A stretch of 64,000 bases of DNA from Oryzias latipes (GCF_002234675.1 NC_019879.2:8933325-8997324); one strand, 5' to 3'; shown: positions 32,190-44,133, counted from the first letter of the stretch. Program-made: numbers and translations. Notes: generated by a model from the sequence alone, not told the origin.

Positions 32190-32912
32190 ACACCCACTCC
32201 AATGAAAATGGTGTTTTTTAACATTGTTCTTGTGGCATTTTTCTGATGATGGAGACCATATATAAAGTAAATTAAGATGAAAATTGCATTTCTGAGTATT
32301 TCTTTATTCTGATGTATCCACTTGCAGACAGATAGATCCATGTACGTCTTTGCTTTCCTCATCTGAGCTGGAATCTGGATCTAAACCAGGCTTGCTAATT
32401 CCTGGTCCTCGAGATCTACCACCCTGATTGTTTTCCAGATCCCCACCCAAGCCCTGCTAGCTGCTGATTGGCTCCATCAGATGTCTCCACATTCTGATTG
32501 AATGAGCACACCTGGTCCAGGTATCCAGCAGCAAGTTGTGCAGGAAGAGCTGACAAAAAGACAGGGTGGTAGATCTCGAGGACCAGGAATAAGCAGCCCT
32601 GCTCTAAACTGTACGGGTGGACAGCTCCAATATTGCTCACTGCTTTTGCTGTGATGGGCTGTAAGCTAGCGAAAAAGTGTATAAACCGAGAGTGCTTAGA
32701 GACAGGAAGGGGATAAAGGGATTGACTTGCTCCTTGCCAATAAGTCTGCGCATACAGTAACTCAGAGGAGAATTTCTACTGAACTCATGGCGCTCTGCAG
32801 AAACTATGTCCTAGAAAACGACACAGATTTCTTGATTTTGGCTAAAAATGGCCTAATCATAATTAAAAGACCACTGGGAACACTTTTAAAATAGATAAAA
32901 TGATGATCAGAG
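32190..32912 (+). repeat. TTAA-type repeat family, copy split by hAT-C
   Basis: TTAA at 32186-32189, then ACACCCACTCCAATGAAAAT. Continues through CTCTGCAGAAACTATGTCCT and AGACCACTGGGAACAC to about 32912, where the right end is lost. Bases 32387-32601 are an inserted hAT MITE. Confidence 0.65.
32387..32601. mobile_element. hAT-C palindromic MITE, 215 bp
   Basis: Starts CAGGCTTGCTAATTCCTGG and ends CCAGGAATAAGCAGCCCTG. The inverted repeats extend through the GTCCTCGAGATCTACCACCC region, about 40 bp each. Target duplication ATCTAAAC on the left (32379-32386) and CTCTAAAC on the right (32602-32609), 7 of 8. The uninterrupted ancestor site is visible at 27310-27317. Relatives lie at ~26517-26700 and 45352-45447. 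Confidence 0.85.
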
Positions 32913-33503
32913 AATTTTTAACTATTTGTAAGGTATTTTGATATTGACGTTTTTATAATGAGTTATGACATTCTATTTTCTTTCATTTTCTTTTCAATTT
33001 TATAAATATCCACCATGTCACAATTTTTTGTTCTGTTTATTGAAGGAAAAGGCAAAATTATATGAAATTTGGTGAAAAACACTGATGTGATTTGATTGAG
33101 TTTTTTTCAGGACCATTTATTTTATTTTATATATAGTATTTGTTTGGATGAAATGCTAAACTATTTAACCAGGTTTAATTTAGCAATAGACAAACAGGAC
33201 ACTTTGAAAAGTATGAATTTCAATATTTTCAATAGAAAATAAAGATAGAATAAATGAAGTTGGAAACCATAGTACAATTTTAACGAGTTTAAGCAAATCC
33301 CGGTTCTTATCTAAATGTAAACGCCCTAATAAAAAACACATATAGAATTCACGGTGGTTAGCTAGGCTGTAAGCTAGTAACTCAGCCTCTGACTGATGCT
33401 AGCTTTATTTACACATTTCGAGCGAACATGTTAATAAAACGTCTTTACAGCATTACAGATGACGTTGAAGAACCGTAATATTACAGAGAATAATTTGGCT
33501 CAC

Positions 33504-33611
33504 CGGCGATGTTACCTCCGCGTCCTCCCTGCTGCCCGGAAATGCTCAAGGCTGCTTGTTTGAACAGAACAAGAAAGAAAATAGGGATGACTGCAGCTCT
33601 GCGCATGCGCG
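33504..33611 (-). promoter_or_regulatory. jagn1: Inferred JAGN1 promoter and untranslated exon 1 with NRF1-type site
   Basis: Upstream of JAGN1, a GC-rich patch carries TGCGCATGCGCG at 33600-33611, a full NRF1-type palindrome. The minus strand then runs to a donor CGCCG|GTGAGC (exon end 33504). Joining this to acceptor 31791 gives a short 5' UTR and a 1.7 kb intron. The NRF1 site is seen; exon and start are inferred. Confidence 0.5.
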
Positions 33612-33619
33612 CTGTTGAC

Positions 33620-35860
33620 CGCAGCATCAGCATCTCTGGGCCAAACCATCTGCAGACTGGATATGTTTACTACAGCAATTTCAATTGACTGGGTTCAAAC
33701 TGTCATTGATCTCATTCTGTCACTTCAATTTTTTATTTTAACTTGAGTAGTCTTATTTTAGGTAATCAATTATGTCACAATGAAGGAAACCGTTTATCTG
33801 CATGTGTTTCCATTGTCTTTTAAATGTCTTTATGCAAGAATCTTTTTTAGAAATAAAGGACCTGACTCATAATACTGTATAATTACGAGTGGGGTAGATG
33901 CACTGACAGGAACAGGAAGAGGGTTGACAAACTGGGTGGAGATCCGGCTTTGTTCTGGTCACACACACTGGTCTTGAGTCTGTGACAGCGGTGAGTGAGA
34001 GGAGGGTGTTACAGAAACTGGAATCCATCATCATCTTCTGCATGAGACCATGGGTGCACTGAGGAGCTCCTCCAATCAGAGACCTGAACAGCTCGCTGTA
34101 AAGAAGTCACACTAATCTTTCTTCCTGTCAGCTATTATACTACAACACCTCATGGACACATTCTGAATTGTATCTGTAGTGTAAATTTATTTCTATCTGC
34201 TATTTTTAATAGAGTGATGGTAACAAGATCATTTCCCCATTGTGGGATCTGTAACGTATTACTCTATTCTATTCAGTAATACTTTCAATCATGCAAATTG
34301 TGCAATAATAATCCAGGATAATCTCATTAAATAAACAACTTTATTTAGAAAACAAACAAACAGACAAACATAAAACATTTTACACATATTATCTGATTAC
34401 AAATACATTTTCAGGACCATGGTCACTCCCCCTTATGGTTTCATTCTTTACAGTTTTCTCTTTTTGTATTTGTGTAAGAAAACAGTCAAATATGTGAATT
34501 TTAAACATTATTGACATAAATGTTCTTGTGAAATGTGGCTTTAAGACAGCAACATCTTGAACATCAGGTACTTTCAAACAAATACCACCCTAAAACATGC
34601 ATACTGTAGTCCAACTAAAGTGAATTGCACTTGCTTTTATTTTGAAATCACATTCTGACTTTTTGCACCTTCTATATTTAATTAGTAAATAAAAACGTTA
34701 TCCAATTATGGATTTTTTAAAAATGATTTTGTGATAAAAGAAATAGCAGGATAGTCATTAGTTAATATTTACCCAAAAAAAGTGTGCAGCTGAACAAAAA
34801 TAAACAGAAACACAAAGTTTTTAAACTCTAAGTTTTAATATGTGAGCAGGGGTTTGGACATGCATGCTGGATTTCATTTAAAAGATAGTTGCTTTTTTGT
34901 GTTTTAACTCTGATAACTACAGACATTTTAATTTTGTGCACTGTTTTGGGTTTTATATTGTGAAGAATACCCACAAATTCCTCGGCTCTAAAAATTCTAA
35001 AACTTAAAAATAACCAGTTCAGTTTTTTTTTAAATGTAAAAAATGTGTATAAGATTATTTTAAATTTCAAAACAGTACATTTATACTGAAAGGGACAACT
35101 AAAAATGTTTAATTAAAACACCACATGAGCACAGTGTAAAATAATTATAGTCACTCACCAATGTAATCCCAATTACAAGCACTTTCTCAAACATATTTAG
35201 ATTTAATTGCATCCACTGTTGGTGATCTAATTATGGTAGCAGTCAATTGAGTGAATTCTGTCAGCTGAAAGAAGGTAAGAAAACAACTTTGAATGTCTAT
35301 TTACTACTAAGTGACATTTCAAGCATGTCTATGCTTCTTTAATTTATATTAACTTTTTAATGTCTATGCAGTTCTTGTAATCAGCGCTGTCACTTTCAGG
35401 TGGTAAATCTATGCTTGTTATCTGTGCAAAGGTTTGTGGACAAGAGCACATTTTGCATTTACTTCTTTATTTGTACTTGATTTTTGTATCATACATTTTT
35501 CATGGTGTTTTTGCATGACTTAAATTAGCTGCCAACTTTTAACTTGTAAAAAAACTAGAGATTTAATTTGTTGCAGCAACGGTTGCATATTTGCGCAATT
35601 GTATTTTCAAATATGCTCTTTTTGCAATTGCTTAGGTTCATTGAGATGTTCTTTCCATGTATTTGTATTGTTTAGATTGCAAGAAAAACTGCATCATTCT
35701 TTGCTGTGCCATTTAAAATGGCTACAAGGTTTCAGAGTGTTGATGTTTTCTTGTACCTTTGTTAACCATATTGTTATTTACTGACTATGTCTAAGAATAA
35801 TTCTTGTTTATGTACTGTACAACATATTCCCTAAGTTTTTCCTGTGATAAGCCTGAAATG
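33620..35860. other. COL8A1 3' flank and spacer to JAGN1
   Basis: AT-rich DNA downstream of COL8A1 on the minus strand. The COL8A1 3' UTR must begin at 35862; a minus-strand AATAAA at 35466-35471 is one possible poly(A) signal, but longer UTRs are possible. No other gene is seen. Confidence 0.45.
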
Positions 35861-35862
35861 TG

Positions 35863-37790
35863 TTACATTGGATACAACAAATACCCAGTAAAGGATGAAT
35901 GCACATACTGCCCAGCATAGAGTCCTGAAGCCTGATCTGAGGGTAGCATGATGTGCACCGTGTCCCCAGCCTGCAAAGGTAATACTGCACTTCCCGAAGC
36001 TTGATCTAAGAAACCTTTCTTGTATTCATCATAGGTATACATCACTGGTTCATTGTTTCGAATCAACGCCACCCACACGTTGGTTCCTTTGCAGTGAATG
36101 TGGTAGGCAAAGTAGTAAATACCAGGCACGTCACAGGTGAAGATTCCTGTTTGGGGGTCATAGTTTTGGCGGCCATTGTACAAGAGTTTGTCAAATATGA
36201 CGGGACTTCCGACAGGTGGAAAAGGAGTGGTCACTATGGCTGTGAAAGCGGGCATCTCCAGACCGCTGACACCCATCACTTCTGCTCCATTTTCACCATA
36301 CTTACTCTTTTTAGCATAACTTCCAGCCTTGACACCATCCAGACCTGGACCCATTTCAGAGAGAACTCCAGCCAATTCAGGAGAGAAGCCAGGTACTCCT
36401 GGTGGCCCCGGTGGACCTGGAGGGCCAGGTTGACCTGGTTGTCCAGCTGTCCCAGGAGAACCCTCTCTTCCTGGAGCTCCAATGGGACCAGGTACACCCG
36501 GACTTCCATTTTCTGCTATGCCAGGTGGACCAGGGGGGCCCGTATCACCCTTAGGTCCTTGAGAACCTGGGGGACCAATTGGTCCTGTTGCACCATTTCG
36601 ACCTGGGATTCCTTTTGGACCTTGAGGCCCAACTTCACCAGGTAATCCACTTTGACCTTTTGGACCAGGAGCCCCAGGCGGACCTGACATACCAAGTGAA
36701 CCCTTAGGCCCTACTTCCCCTTTGGGACCAATTACTCCTGGTGAACCTCTTGGTCCTGGTTCTCCTGGATCCCCAGGCAAACCATTGTCTCCAGGTAGTC
36801 CTGGAAGACCTTGGTCACCCTTGGCCCCATCAAGACCTCTTGGTCCTGCATCTCCATCTTCTCCTTTAGAACCGGGTGGACCAATGCTTCCTGGGGGTCC
36901 CATAAGGCCTGGAGGACCTGGTGGACCATTTAGTCCAGGGGATCCAAGCATGCCAGGTAATCCACCATGACCTTTATCTCCTTTAGGTCCTGGAAGTCCT
37001 GGTGGCCCAATAATCCCTTTGTCACCCTTTGGACCAGGTAATCCTGGTTTACCTAATCCTGGTAACCCTGGTTTTCCTGGCAAACCAGTTGGTCCTGGGT
37101 GACCTTTCCCACCTGGCATACCTGGCTGCCCTGGCAGGCCATTTTGACCTGGTTTTCCCAGACCAGGAATCCCTGGTGGACCAGGCTGACCGTCTTCTCC
37201 AGGCTGCCCTGGCTGTCCTGTCTCACCAGGATATCCTTTATCCCCCTTTGGACCTTGTGGACCTGGAGCTCCATTTAGACCTGGTTTCCCAAAACCAGGC
37301 AACCCTCGTGGACCAGCAATTCCAGGTGGCCCTGGAAGTCCTTTGTGCCCAGGTTGTCCTGGCAGCCCAATCCCTTTGTCTCCTTTGGGTCCTTGTAACC
37401 CAGGTAATCCAGGAAAGCCCTTGTGACCAGGCTCTCCTTTGGGTCCCAGTTGACCTGGTAATCCTTGTGCTCCAGGTCTGCCTAATCCTGGAAGTCCTGG
37501 TGGTCCTGGGGGTCCCTGAGGCCCTGGTTGTCCTGTCGGACCTTCGTCACCCCTAGGGCCCATTCCTCCTTGAGGCCCAGCCTCACCATTTACTCCTGGC
37601 TTCCCTGGCAAGCCTGGCAAACCCAGCTTTCCTACTCCAGGTATTCCTGGCGGTCCTGGAGGTCCAGGTTGACCTGAAGGACCTGGTTGTCCATGCCCCG
37701 GAGGTCCAGGAGGTCCTGCCGGTCCAGGTGGTCCAGCTGGACATGGTTCTCCTTGCAAACCACCCTCAACTCCACTAGGGATTGTCTGAC
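35863..37790 (-). CDS. col8a1: COL8A1 main exon: triple helix and C1q
   Basis: Acceptor TTCCGGACAG, then GTCAGACAATCCC. One 1928 nt exon carries the end of NC2 ([18 protein letters not shown]), the collagenous domain with several short Gly-X-Y imperfections such as GIPGVGKLG and GLPGLGRPG, and the whole C1q domain. Having helix and C1q in one exon is characteristic of type VIII and X collagens. Stop TAA at 35863-35865. Confidence 0.96.
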
Positions 37791-38261
37791 CTGTCCGGAA
37801 ATAACATTATTTAAAATTCAAGTGGGAAAAATGGTAAAAACTCACACCACTGAGGTGGGAAATGGTCAAGCACGCAGAGTACAGCAACTAATTTAGTGCA
37901 TTTTCTTAAAATAAGGAAATGTCATCATGCATTAGCAGATCCTTACTTAAAATATGACTTTCTCACCTTTGTCTTGTCCACCTAGATAGGCACCCCCATC
38001 TCGAATGTTTTGTTTGCCCTTGAGTGTTGGCATCTGGGGGACCTCCTTCCTATAATGGGGATACTGCATATAGGGCACTTCCTTGCCGAGGTACTGTTGT
38101 TGGGGGAAGCCACCATTGCCTTTGCCCAAGTGCTGATGGTGCTGCTTTGGTTGGTATGGCTGAGGGTGTTGCTTGTGTCCGTAGAACGCTCCACCATTTA
38201 TGTGTGTCAGAACGACAAAGTGGAACAGACTCAGGAAGAGCAGGACAGGTAGGGAAGACAT
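35863..38261 (-). CDS. col8a1: COL8A1, collagen type VIII alpha 1 chain (CDS span)
   Basis: Two coding exons, 37967-38261 (295 nt) and 35863-37790 (1928 nt), give 740 residues; human COL8A1 has 744 as I recall. Order: signal peptide [20 protein letters not shown]; a Q/H/P-rich NC2 region with [11 protein letters not shown]; a long Gly-X-Y helix from about residue 113; then a C1q trimerisation domain (about residues 611-740) starting [19 protein letters not shown] and ending [15 protein letters not shown]. The [19 protein letters not shown] text and LLYPM ending fit alpha 1 rather than alpha 2. Type VIII collagen forms hexagonal networks in basement-type matrices such as corneal Descemet's membrane and vessel walls. 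Fish often have two COL8A1 paralogues; I cannot tell which this is. Confidence 0.96.
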
Positions 38262-38272
38262 GGCCAAAGCCT
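37967..38272 (-). CDS. col8a1: COL8A1 first coding exon: signal peptide and NC2
   Basis: Acceptor TTATGTCCCACAG ends next to 38272, then GCTTTGGCC and the ATG at 38259-38261. The upstream in-frame residues belong to the intron. It encodes the signal peptide, [15 protein letters not shown] and a basic, Gln-rich region. Donor AAAG|GTGAGA. Confidence 0.93.
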
Positions 38273-38340
38273 GTGGGACATAAAAAAATAAGAAAATGAT
38301 TTGAGTGATGCTGCAGATATGTTTGACTGATGCTTTAGCC

Positions 38341-38757
38341 CACATGTGGCCCGCCATGTCATTTTATGTGGCCCACGAGAGCATAAAAGTTTTCAATATC
38401 TTAAAATAAAATTTAAAAATCTTTGTGTATTTATTCATATCTAGGGGGAATCGGACTAGAAATATCGGATTAGGCAACTATACATTAGGACTTAAACACT
38501 ATCTATATAACCTAACCTGTCAGAATCAAATGTAAAAAGATTTATGTTAGAGTGACAAGCAAACATATGTTTTCTATGCAACTGTATAGAATAATAAATA
38601 ATAATATAGAATAATAAATAGCGGGGTAATTTAACACTAAGGAGTAGTTACATTTATTTTTCATTACATTTAGTTTCATGTATAAGTTATATCTGGCCCT
38701 TTGAGGAAAACCACTATGCTGATGTGGCCCTCGGTGAAAATGAGTTTGACACCCCTG
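38341..38757 (-). mobile_element. hAT MITE 'CAGGGGTGTCAAACTC'
   Basis: On the minus strand it starts CAGGGGTGTCAAACTCATTT and continues with TCACCGAGGGCCACATC, a very common fish hAT MITE. It ends near GGCCACATGTG at 38341. Flanks CTTTAGCC and TCTTAGCC resemble an 8 bp duplication. It lies just upstream of the first COL8A1 coding exon. Confidence 0.7.
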
Positions 38758-39094
38758 TCTTAGCCTATGTGCACCTCTACTTCCAGACAGCTGTGAGATC
38801 AATCTTTGTCTCTCCCTGCTGGCTAAAAATTGTAAATGGACAACTGATTTTGTAAGCTGTTGTTCTTTTGTTGCAATTTCATCCAATAGATTTAGTCTTA
38901 AAAGTTGTTATATTTTCTTTTTGTGTTAAACAACAGTTGAAGTTATACTTTAGAGCCAACATTTAGGTTTCTAAAACTGGTAAACGTTTCAGTTTTTGTC
39001 ATTTGGTAGATTTTCAGAGATAATATGTTTTCAACAGTAAATACAGTCATTCATGAATTCATCTTCAAAGCTGTTTAGTCGCTTTTGGCGACAA

Positions 39095-39950
39095 AACTGG
39101 AGCCTATCCTGGCCACTTGTGGGCAATGGTGGGGGACATCTTGGACAGGTCGCCAGTCTGTTGCAGGGCCACAAATCAAACACCCATGCACGCTCACAAT
39201 TCAGAATCAGAATCAGAATTACTTCATTGATCCCACACGTGGGAAATTTGTTCGTTACCATTGCAAATGACAGCATTGTAAACATAAGAGGGAAAAAAGA
39301 ATAAGAATAATATAAAAAACAAAAAAAATGTAACATAAATGTAAAGAATAAGGTGGTAAAATTTAAACAGCTATTTACAAACAGTTCAGGTAAAAAAAAA
39401 ATGTGCAAAGGTTATTTGTTGCATTGTGAGTTATTGTTCAGGGTTATTGTATTTGTTAGGAAGGATTTCCGGTATCTGGCCGTTTTGAAGCGGAGCTGTC
39501 TGAGCCTCCTGGAGAAGGAGCTCCGCTGTTTGTCCGGAACAGGGTGGAGAGGATGGTCTGGGTTGTCCATAATGGATACAATCTTGTTCAGTGACCTCCT
39601 CTCCATGACTGCTTCAAACATTTCCTGTTTGCAGCCAATGACAGAACCCGCCTTTCTGATCAGGTTGTTCAGTCTGTTGACGTCACTGACTGCTATGCTG
39701 CTTCCCCAGGAGACCACAGAGGAGAACAAGGTGCTGGCCACCACAGACTGGTAGAAGATCTCCAGATCTCCAGATCACCTAGGGACAATTTAAAGTAACC
39801 AATAAACCAATGAACCATGTTTTTTGGATGGTGGGGAGATGCCAGAGTCCCCGGAGAAAATCTATGCATTACAGGTACAGCTGGGACTTGAGCTGGGGGC
39901 CTTCTTGCTGTGAGGCAAGAGTGCTTACCACTGTACCACAGCCCAGCCAC
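39095..39950 (+). repeat. L2-like retroposon tail, split by a LINE fragment
   Basis: Left part 39095-39190 (GGAGCCTATCCTGGCCAC ... GACAGGTCGCCAGTCTGT ... CAGGGCCACA) and right part 39775-39950 (CCTAGGGACAATTTAAAGTA ... TTTTTTGGATGGTGG ... CTTGCTGTGAGGCAAGAGTG ... ACCACTGTACCAC) are two consecutive pieces of one common fish repeat. The piece between them is a foreign LINE 3' end. Confidence 0.6.
39199..39762 (-). mobile_element. Non-LTR retrotransposon 3' fragment (LINE)
   Basis: The minus-strand frame 39412-39744 encodes VASTLFSSVVSWGSSIAVSD, then DVNRLNNLIRKAGSVIGCKQ, then RRSLNKIVSIMDNPDHPLHP. This is the C-terminal end of a fish LINE polyprotein. The 3' end, toward 39199, is a TTCTGA-type short repeat (AGAATCAGAATCAGAATT on the plus strand), as in CR1/L2-group LINEs. 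It is strongly 5'-truncated and inserted into an L2-like repeat. Confidence 0.75.
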
Positions 39951-40224
39951 AGTAAATACAATATACTTCCAAAACAGAATTACAATGTTTTTCTAAAGGG
40001 TTTTGGAAAATCCCCAGATATTCTGTTATTAATATCACTTAGAAGTAAATAGACATAAACAAATGTTCAATAAACTTGTTCGGTAAATATAGACGGTGGA
40101 CCATCAGCAGAAACAATGGATCAAATCCACAAACACTGGACCCAAAAACCCCTTTTTTGCACAAACAGAACCCCATACAGGACATTATTTTAATTCCCAA
40201 AGCATACTTTAATGGATACCTTTG

Positions 40225-41377
40225 CAGGGCTCCAGACTAACTTTTTTCACTAGGAGCACAGTGGCCCCTAACTGAAAATTTTAGGGGCGCAACCAGAAAA
40301 TTTAGGGGCGCATACCGTAAATCAACATTCTAACCAAATCTACTAATTTCCACTGTATTACTAATAAATACTTTAATAATAGATGCAGAAATTACAATGT
40401 GCTGTTTCAAATTCAGTGTCACATTTTATTCTGCACTTTTGAAGATGCAACAAAACAAAAGCATCGCTGTCATGACAGTACAAATTTATCTTTGTGACAC
40501 CAAATAGGTGCAGCCAAGATGCACAATAAGCGTGTTTGAGATCACCCAGGTGAACTCAACGCTGCGCAGATCACCTGGTGTGTGACATATATTTTTGTTT
40601 TTGCTCCAACATCAACTGTCAATCATCACAAAATATCGCGAGAAAGGGGTGGGAGCAAGGGGCAAACCTACCCGGACACAGCTGGAAACTGAACTGACTG
40701 AAAGCTGCCCTACAGACTACAAAACAATGCATTATGGGACATGTGTCCTGATGGTTTTTGTAGTGGAGTGATTAATTAAAATAATTTAAAATACCAATTC
40801 ATTAAAAAAAGGCTACATACATCACAAAACATTAAAATAATCATAAAATATATAATAACACAGATCATACTAAGGGGGAGAAGAATATTAAAACTAAATT
40901 GAATGTTAAGGACAACTCCAACTTCCTGTACTCCTTCAGTCTTGCTGCAGATTCGCTTTCATCTCACAGCCCCCCCCCCCCCCCCCGGTCTCCCCAACGA
41001 TCTAGGCGAGCCGCTGGTTCATCTCAAACACGTCGATCGTTGCATTTTCCCCACGTATTTTCAGTGTGTCTAAAACTAATGTTGTTTTTGCTCGCACGTG
41101 TTTAAAGTTCAAGCCCCGTTAGCTGTCACGCATGTAGGTGTGGGACATTTATTCTCCTCAGCTGACCCGACACCCGCGGGACGGGAGCGGTGTGCTGCCG
41201 TAACAACCGCGCAGGACTGTTTTATGCGCCGCCGTAACCGTAACCAAAACCTAAACCTTCCTCCGGTTCTGTGTGGCCCAGAGAAAAGTTCGGCACGGAC
41301 TGCATGTATTTAGAAAATTACGAGCGAATAGATACGTTCTAAAGGAAAGTAAGGAACTCCTTAATGTGGTCCGGGGA

Positions 41378-41416
<39 letters not shown>

Positions 41417-42166
41417 TTATTTATTTATTTTTTTTTGGTCCGGGGAGGGAGCTGTCAGGTTTCCTGCTTTCAAGCCCTGTCATTGTCCCGCCCCCAAGAG
41501 TCATATACCCCACTGTGATTGGTTGGTCAGCTTCGCGCACGACAATGAAAAAGTGTCATTCATTAAAACTGGCGGGCTGCAGTAACATTAAACCTTCATA
41601 TTAAGGCGGGGACCGCAAAATATCATCTTGGGGGCCGCAAATAGCCTGCGGGCCGCGAGTTTGAGACCCCTGCTGTACACTCTGGCACTGGTACACTAGC
41701 CGCAGGTGGGAAGAACGAATCAATAGTTTGCTTGCTCATAGCTCAGACGCACATATCAGGTTTTGATATTTGTCTCTCCGTTTCCTTCCCACAGATGTTT
41801 ACGCGCACTCGATTATCTCTAGGCCCCTCCCCCTACACGCATTTTAGCCACTCACAGTGGCTGTCCCTATTCTTCTCACACGCAGTGGCCGCCTCGCACA
41901 CAGGCATCACGCGAGAGTGTACGTGCTCGCGTTTCATGAGTATGTGCGCGAGTGTGTGTGTCTGCCTGCGTCCGTGTGCGCTTGCGTCTCATTAATTATT
42001 TCATTGATCATTGACGTGCCCCTTCCACGTTTAATGTATAAGAAATACGAAGGGTGGGGGAAGCAAATTTACTGGTCGCGCATGTGCGACTGGATGTAAA
42101 ATTCAGTCGCACACTCTCAAATTTTGGTCGCAAAATGCGACCAATTGCTCGCAGTCTGGAGCCCTG
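40225..42166 (-). mobile_element. hAT-B copy 2, without the Helitron
   Basis: Inverted ends CAGGGCTCCAGACT, 5 bp target duplications CTTTG at 40220-40224 and 42167-42171. The reverse complement aligns along its length with 12849-16693 except for the Helitron insertion and an indel near 13.47-13.55 kb. It has its own insertion, a poly(A)-only retroposition at 41368-41453. 1942 bp. Confidence 0.88.
41368..41453 (-). mobile_element. Poly(A)-only retroposition with 17 bp target duplication
   Basis: The 17-mer GGTCCGGGGAGGGAGCT occurs at 41368-41384 and again at 41437-41453, flanking a 52 bp tract of T with ATTT units (poly(A) with TAAA interruptions on the minus strand). hAT-B copy 1 has the 17-mer once (near 13605-13621, other strand) and no tract. 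This is the signature of target-primed reverse transcription that copied almost nothing but the tail. Confidence 0.8.
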
Positions 42167-42849
42167 CTTTGTAATAGGTAATAAATCAGACAAACTTTCC
42201 ATACTGTCAATATTCAATAAACATTTAAGACCAGGAAAAAAGGAATGCAAAATTCACAAAGTACCTATTTGTTTCTAGAAGTTTGCAGATCTAGAGGTAG
42301 CAGCGGAACCAAAAAAAGTCACATTTTATCCCAGTTTCATTTTCTCTTCAATGTCTTCAAATCATATTATTTTAATGGTATTACTCCATTTTGAATTTTT
42401 TCTTCTGTTATAAAGCCCTTTTTACAGGGTTGTTTTTCAAAGCCTTGGTTGATCCCCTTCTTGACATTTTCCTGCAGTATTGCTGTTGTGTCTGGCTACA
42501 ATTAACCAAGTTGACAACTACAGACAGAGATTTGTTCCTCTGATTTACAAATCAGTATCCGACATCATTGTGGGTTGGCAATTCAATTTGACATAGTTTC
42601 CTGTGAGGTATTCAGATTTATTTGAATTAAATCCTGGATTTAAGATTTAACTGGTGGATCAGATTTAATTCAATTAAAGCTGAATCCTTATGTCTCTATA
42701 ATTATAATTTATTGTAATCTGTAGACAGAAAAGTCTTTTCACAGTCAACTACTATATGCCTTTCTACAATACCACTGATAATGTATTGTTGTAGGTTGAT
42801 TTGTCTATTTGTAGTTGTTCACATTTCAGCATATCCTTGGGATTTGCAC

Positions 42850-42985
42850 GGGTGGTTTTATGTCGGATGCCCCTCCAGTGACCGGCACACACTTTTGGCT
42901 ACATAGTTAAGCAGTGGCGCGAGGGGTCTTGCTCTGGATGATGCATCGTGTCTTCTGGGAATCGAACCCTGGTTTCCCATGTGCC
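42850..42985 (+). repeat. SINE/L2-type tail fragment
   Basis: Contains GGTTTTATGTCGGATGCCCC, TCCAGTGACCGGCACACAC and GGGAATCGAACCCTGGTTTC, words typical of tRNA-like or L2-like fish retroposon tails. The ends are not definable. Confidence 0.45.
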
Positions 42986-44133
42986 AGTCCTTCCTTTAAC
43001 ATTGTTTAAGAGTTAACAAGATAACTGTACAGAGATTGTAAGTGCAGTCACTCCACTGGAGTATTTTAAGGCCGCAGGGGGAGATGCGTTTTCATGAGCC
43101 ACATTAAGATGACCGCCACACCCCGATTAGCTGTGAGATCGATTCTATCAGCTTCTATATGGATGAAATAATTACAAAAGGAGTACATTGATATTTTCGC
43201 AGGGCTATCCCAGGTTTAACCAAAGAAACACATTTTATTTTAAAGTCGTCAGAAATAGGAAAAGAAAAACAAGGAATTACATGCACACAGCAGAAATCTG
43301 AAACAGGAAAAGGAGATATGATTCAATAAAAATATGGTCCGGATCAGAGGAGCTGCTAAAGAGGAAGCTTGGGCTGGGCTCTTTCTCCTCTGCTCTACAT
43401 CATTCAGAGCTGAAATCTTCTCTGGACTTCTCTGGATCTTATTTGCAATATTTATTCAGACCTGTGGACCTGAATCAAGGCTTTAAAGCACAATCTCTCC
43501 ATTTTTGAAACTAAGGATCACCTCTGGAGTTTTTATTTATTCTTTCTATCACTGATAATAATGGAAATAAGGAACTTGAGAGAAAAAGATAAACGGCTCT
43601 GCTGGTCAGAATTATTCAAAGTCTTAATTAAACAGACAAATAGGTCTGTGGTATCTTTGTGACACCAGTCGGAAAACAGTGCTACATCTCGCCTGTTGAT
43701 TTCCCTAAAACGTCTGAATACCAGTAAATTTGTGTCATCCTTCATCTTAAGAAACCTGCAAAATGATTGACATGCATGTTCTTTATTGACCTGCATGTAC
43801 TGTATGTCATGTGTTTATGTTCTTTATATTTATCAGTTCTCTCTTTCACAGAACAGGCATCTTTGCCATGTTCAGAATTTGGCTTTTTCCAGCAAAGGTT
43901 TTATGAGCTCTCTTTCTTTTTTCCATTAGAAGCCACCATTTATAGGCTTTTGGATGCTTTTACAACCACCTGAAATTTTGATTGACCCATTCTCAGGGTT
44001 TGTTCTTTTCTCTAGAATTTGCCCATTCCACCTTAAATCATGGGTTTCACAGGTACCTTCCCCAGCCCCCTTAACACACACAAACAAGGGCTTTGTTGAG
44101 CAAAGGCTGTTTTCCATACCTCAACTGATTATT

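Noticed and set aside
36094..37556. Plus-strand open frames over COL8A1
   Set aside because: Shadows of the Gly-X-Y coding repeat, which leaves all frames open; COL8A1 on the minus strand explains them.
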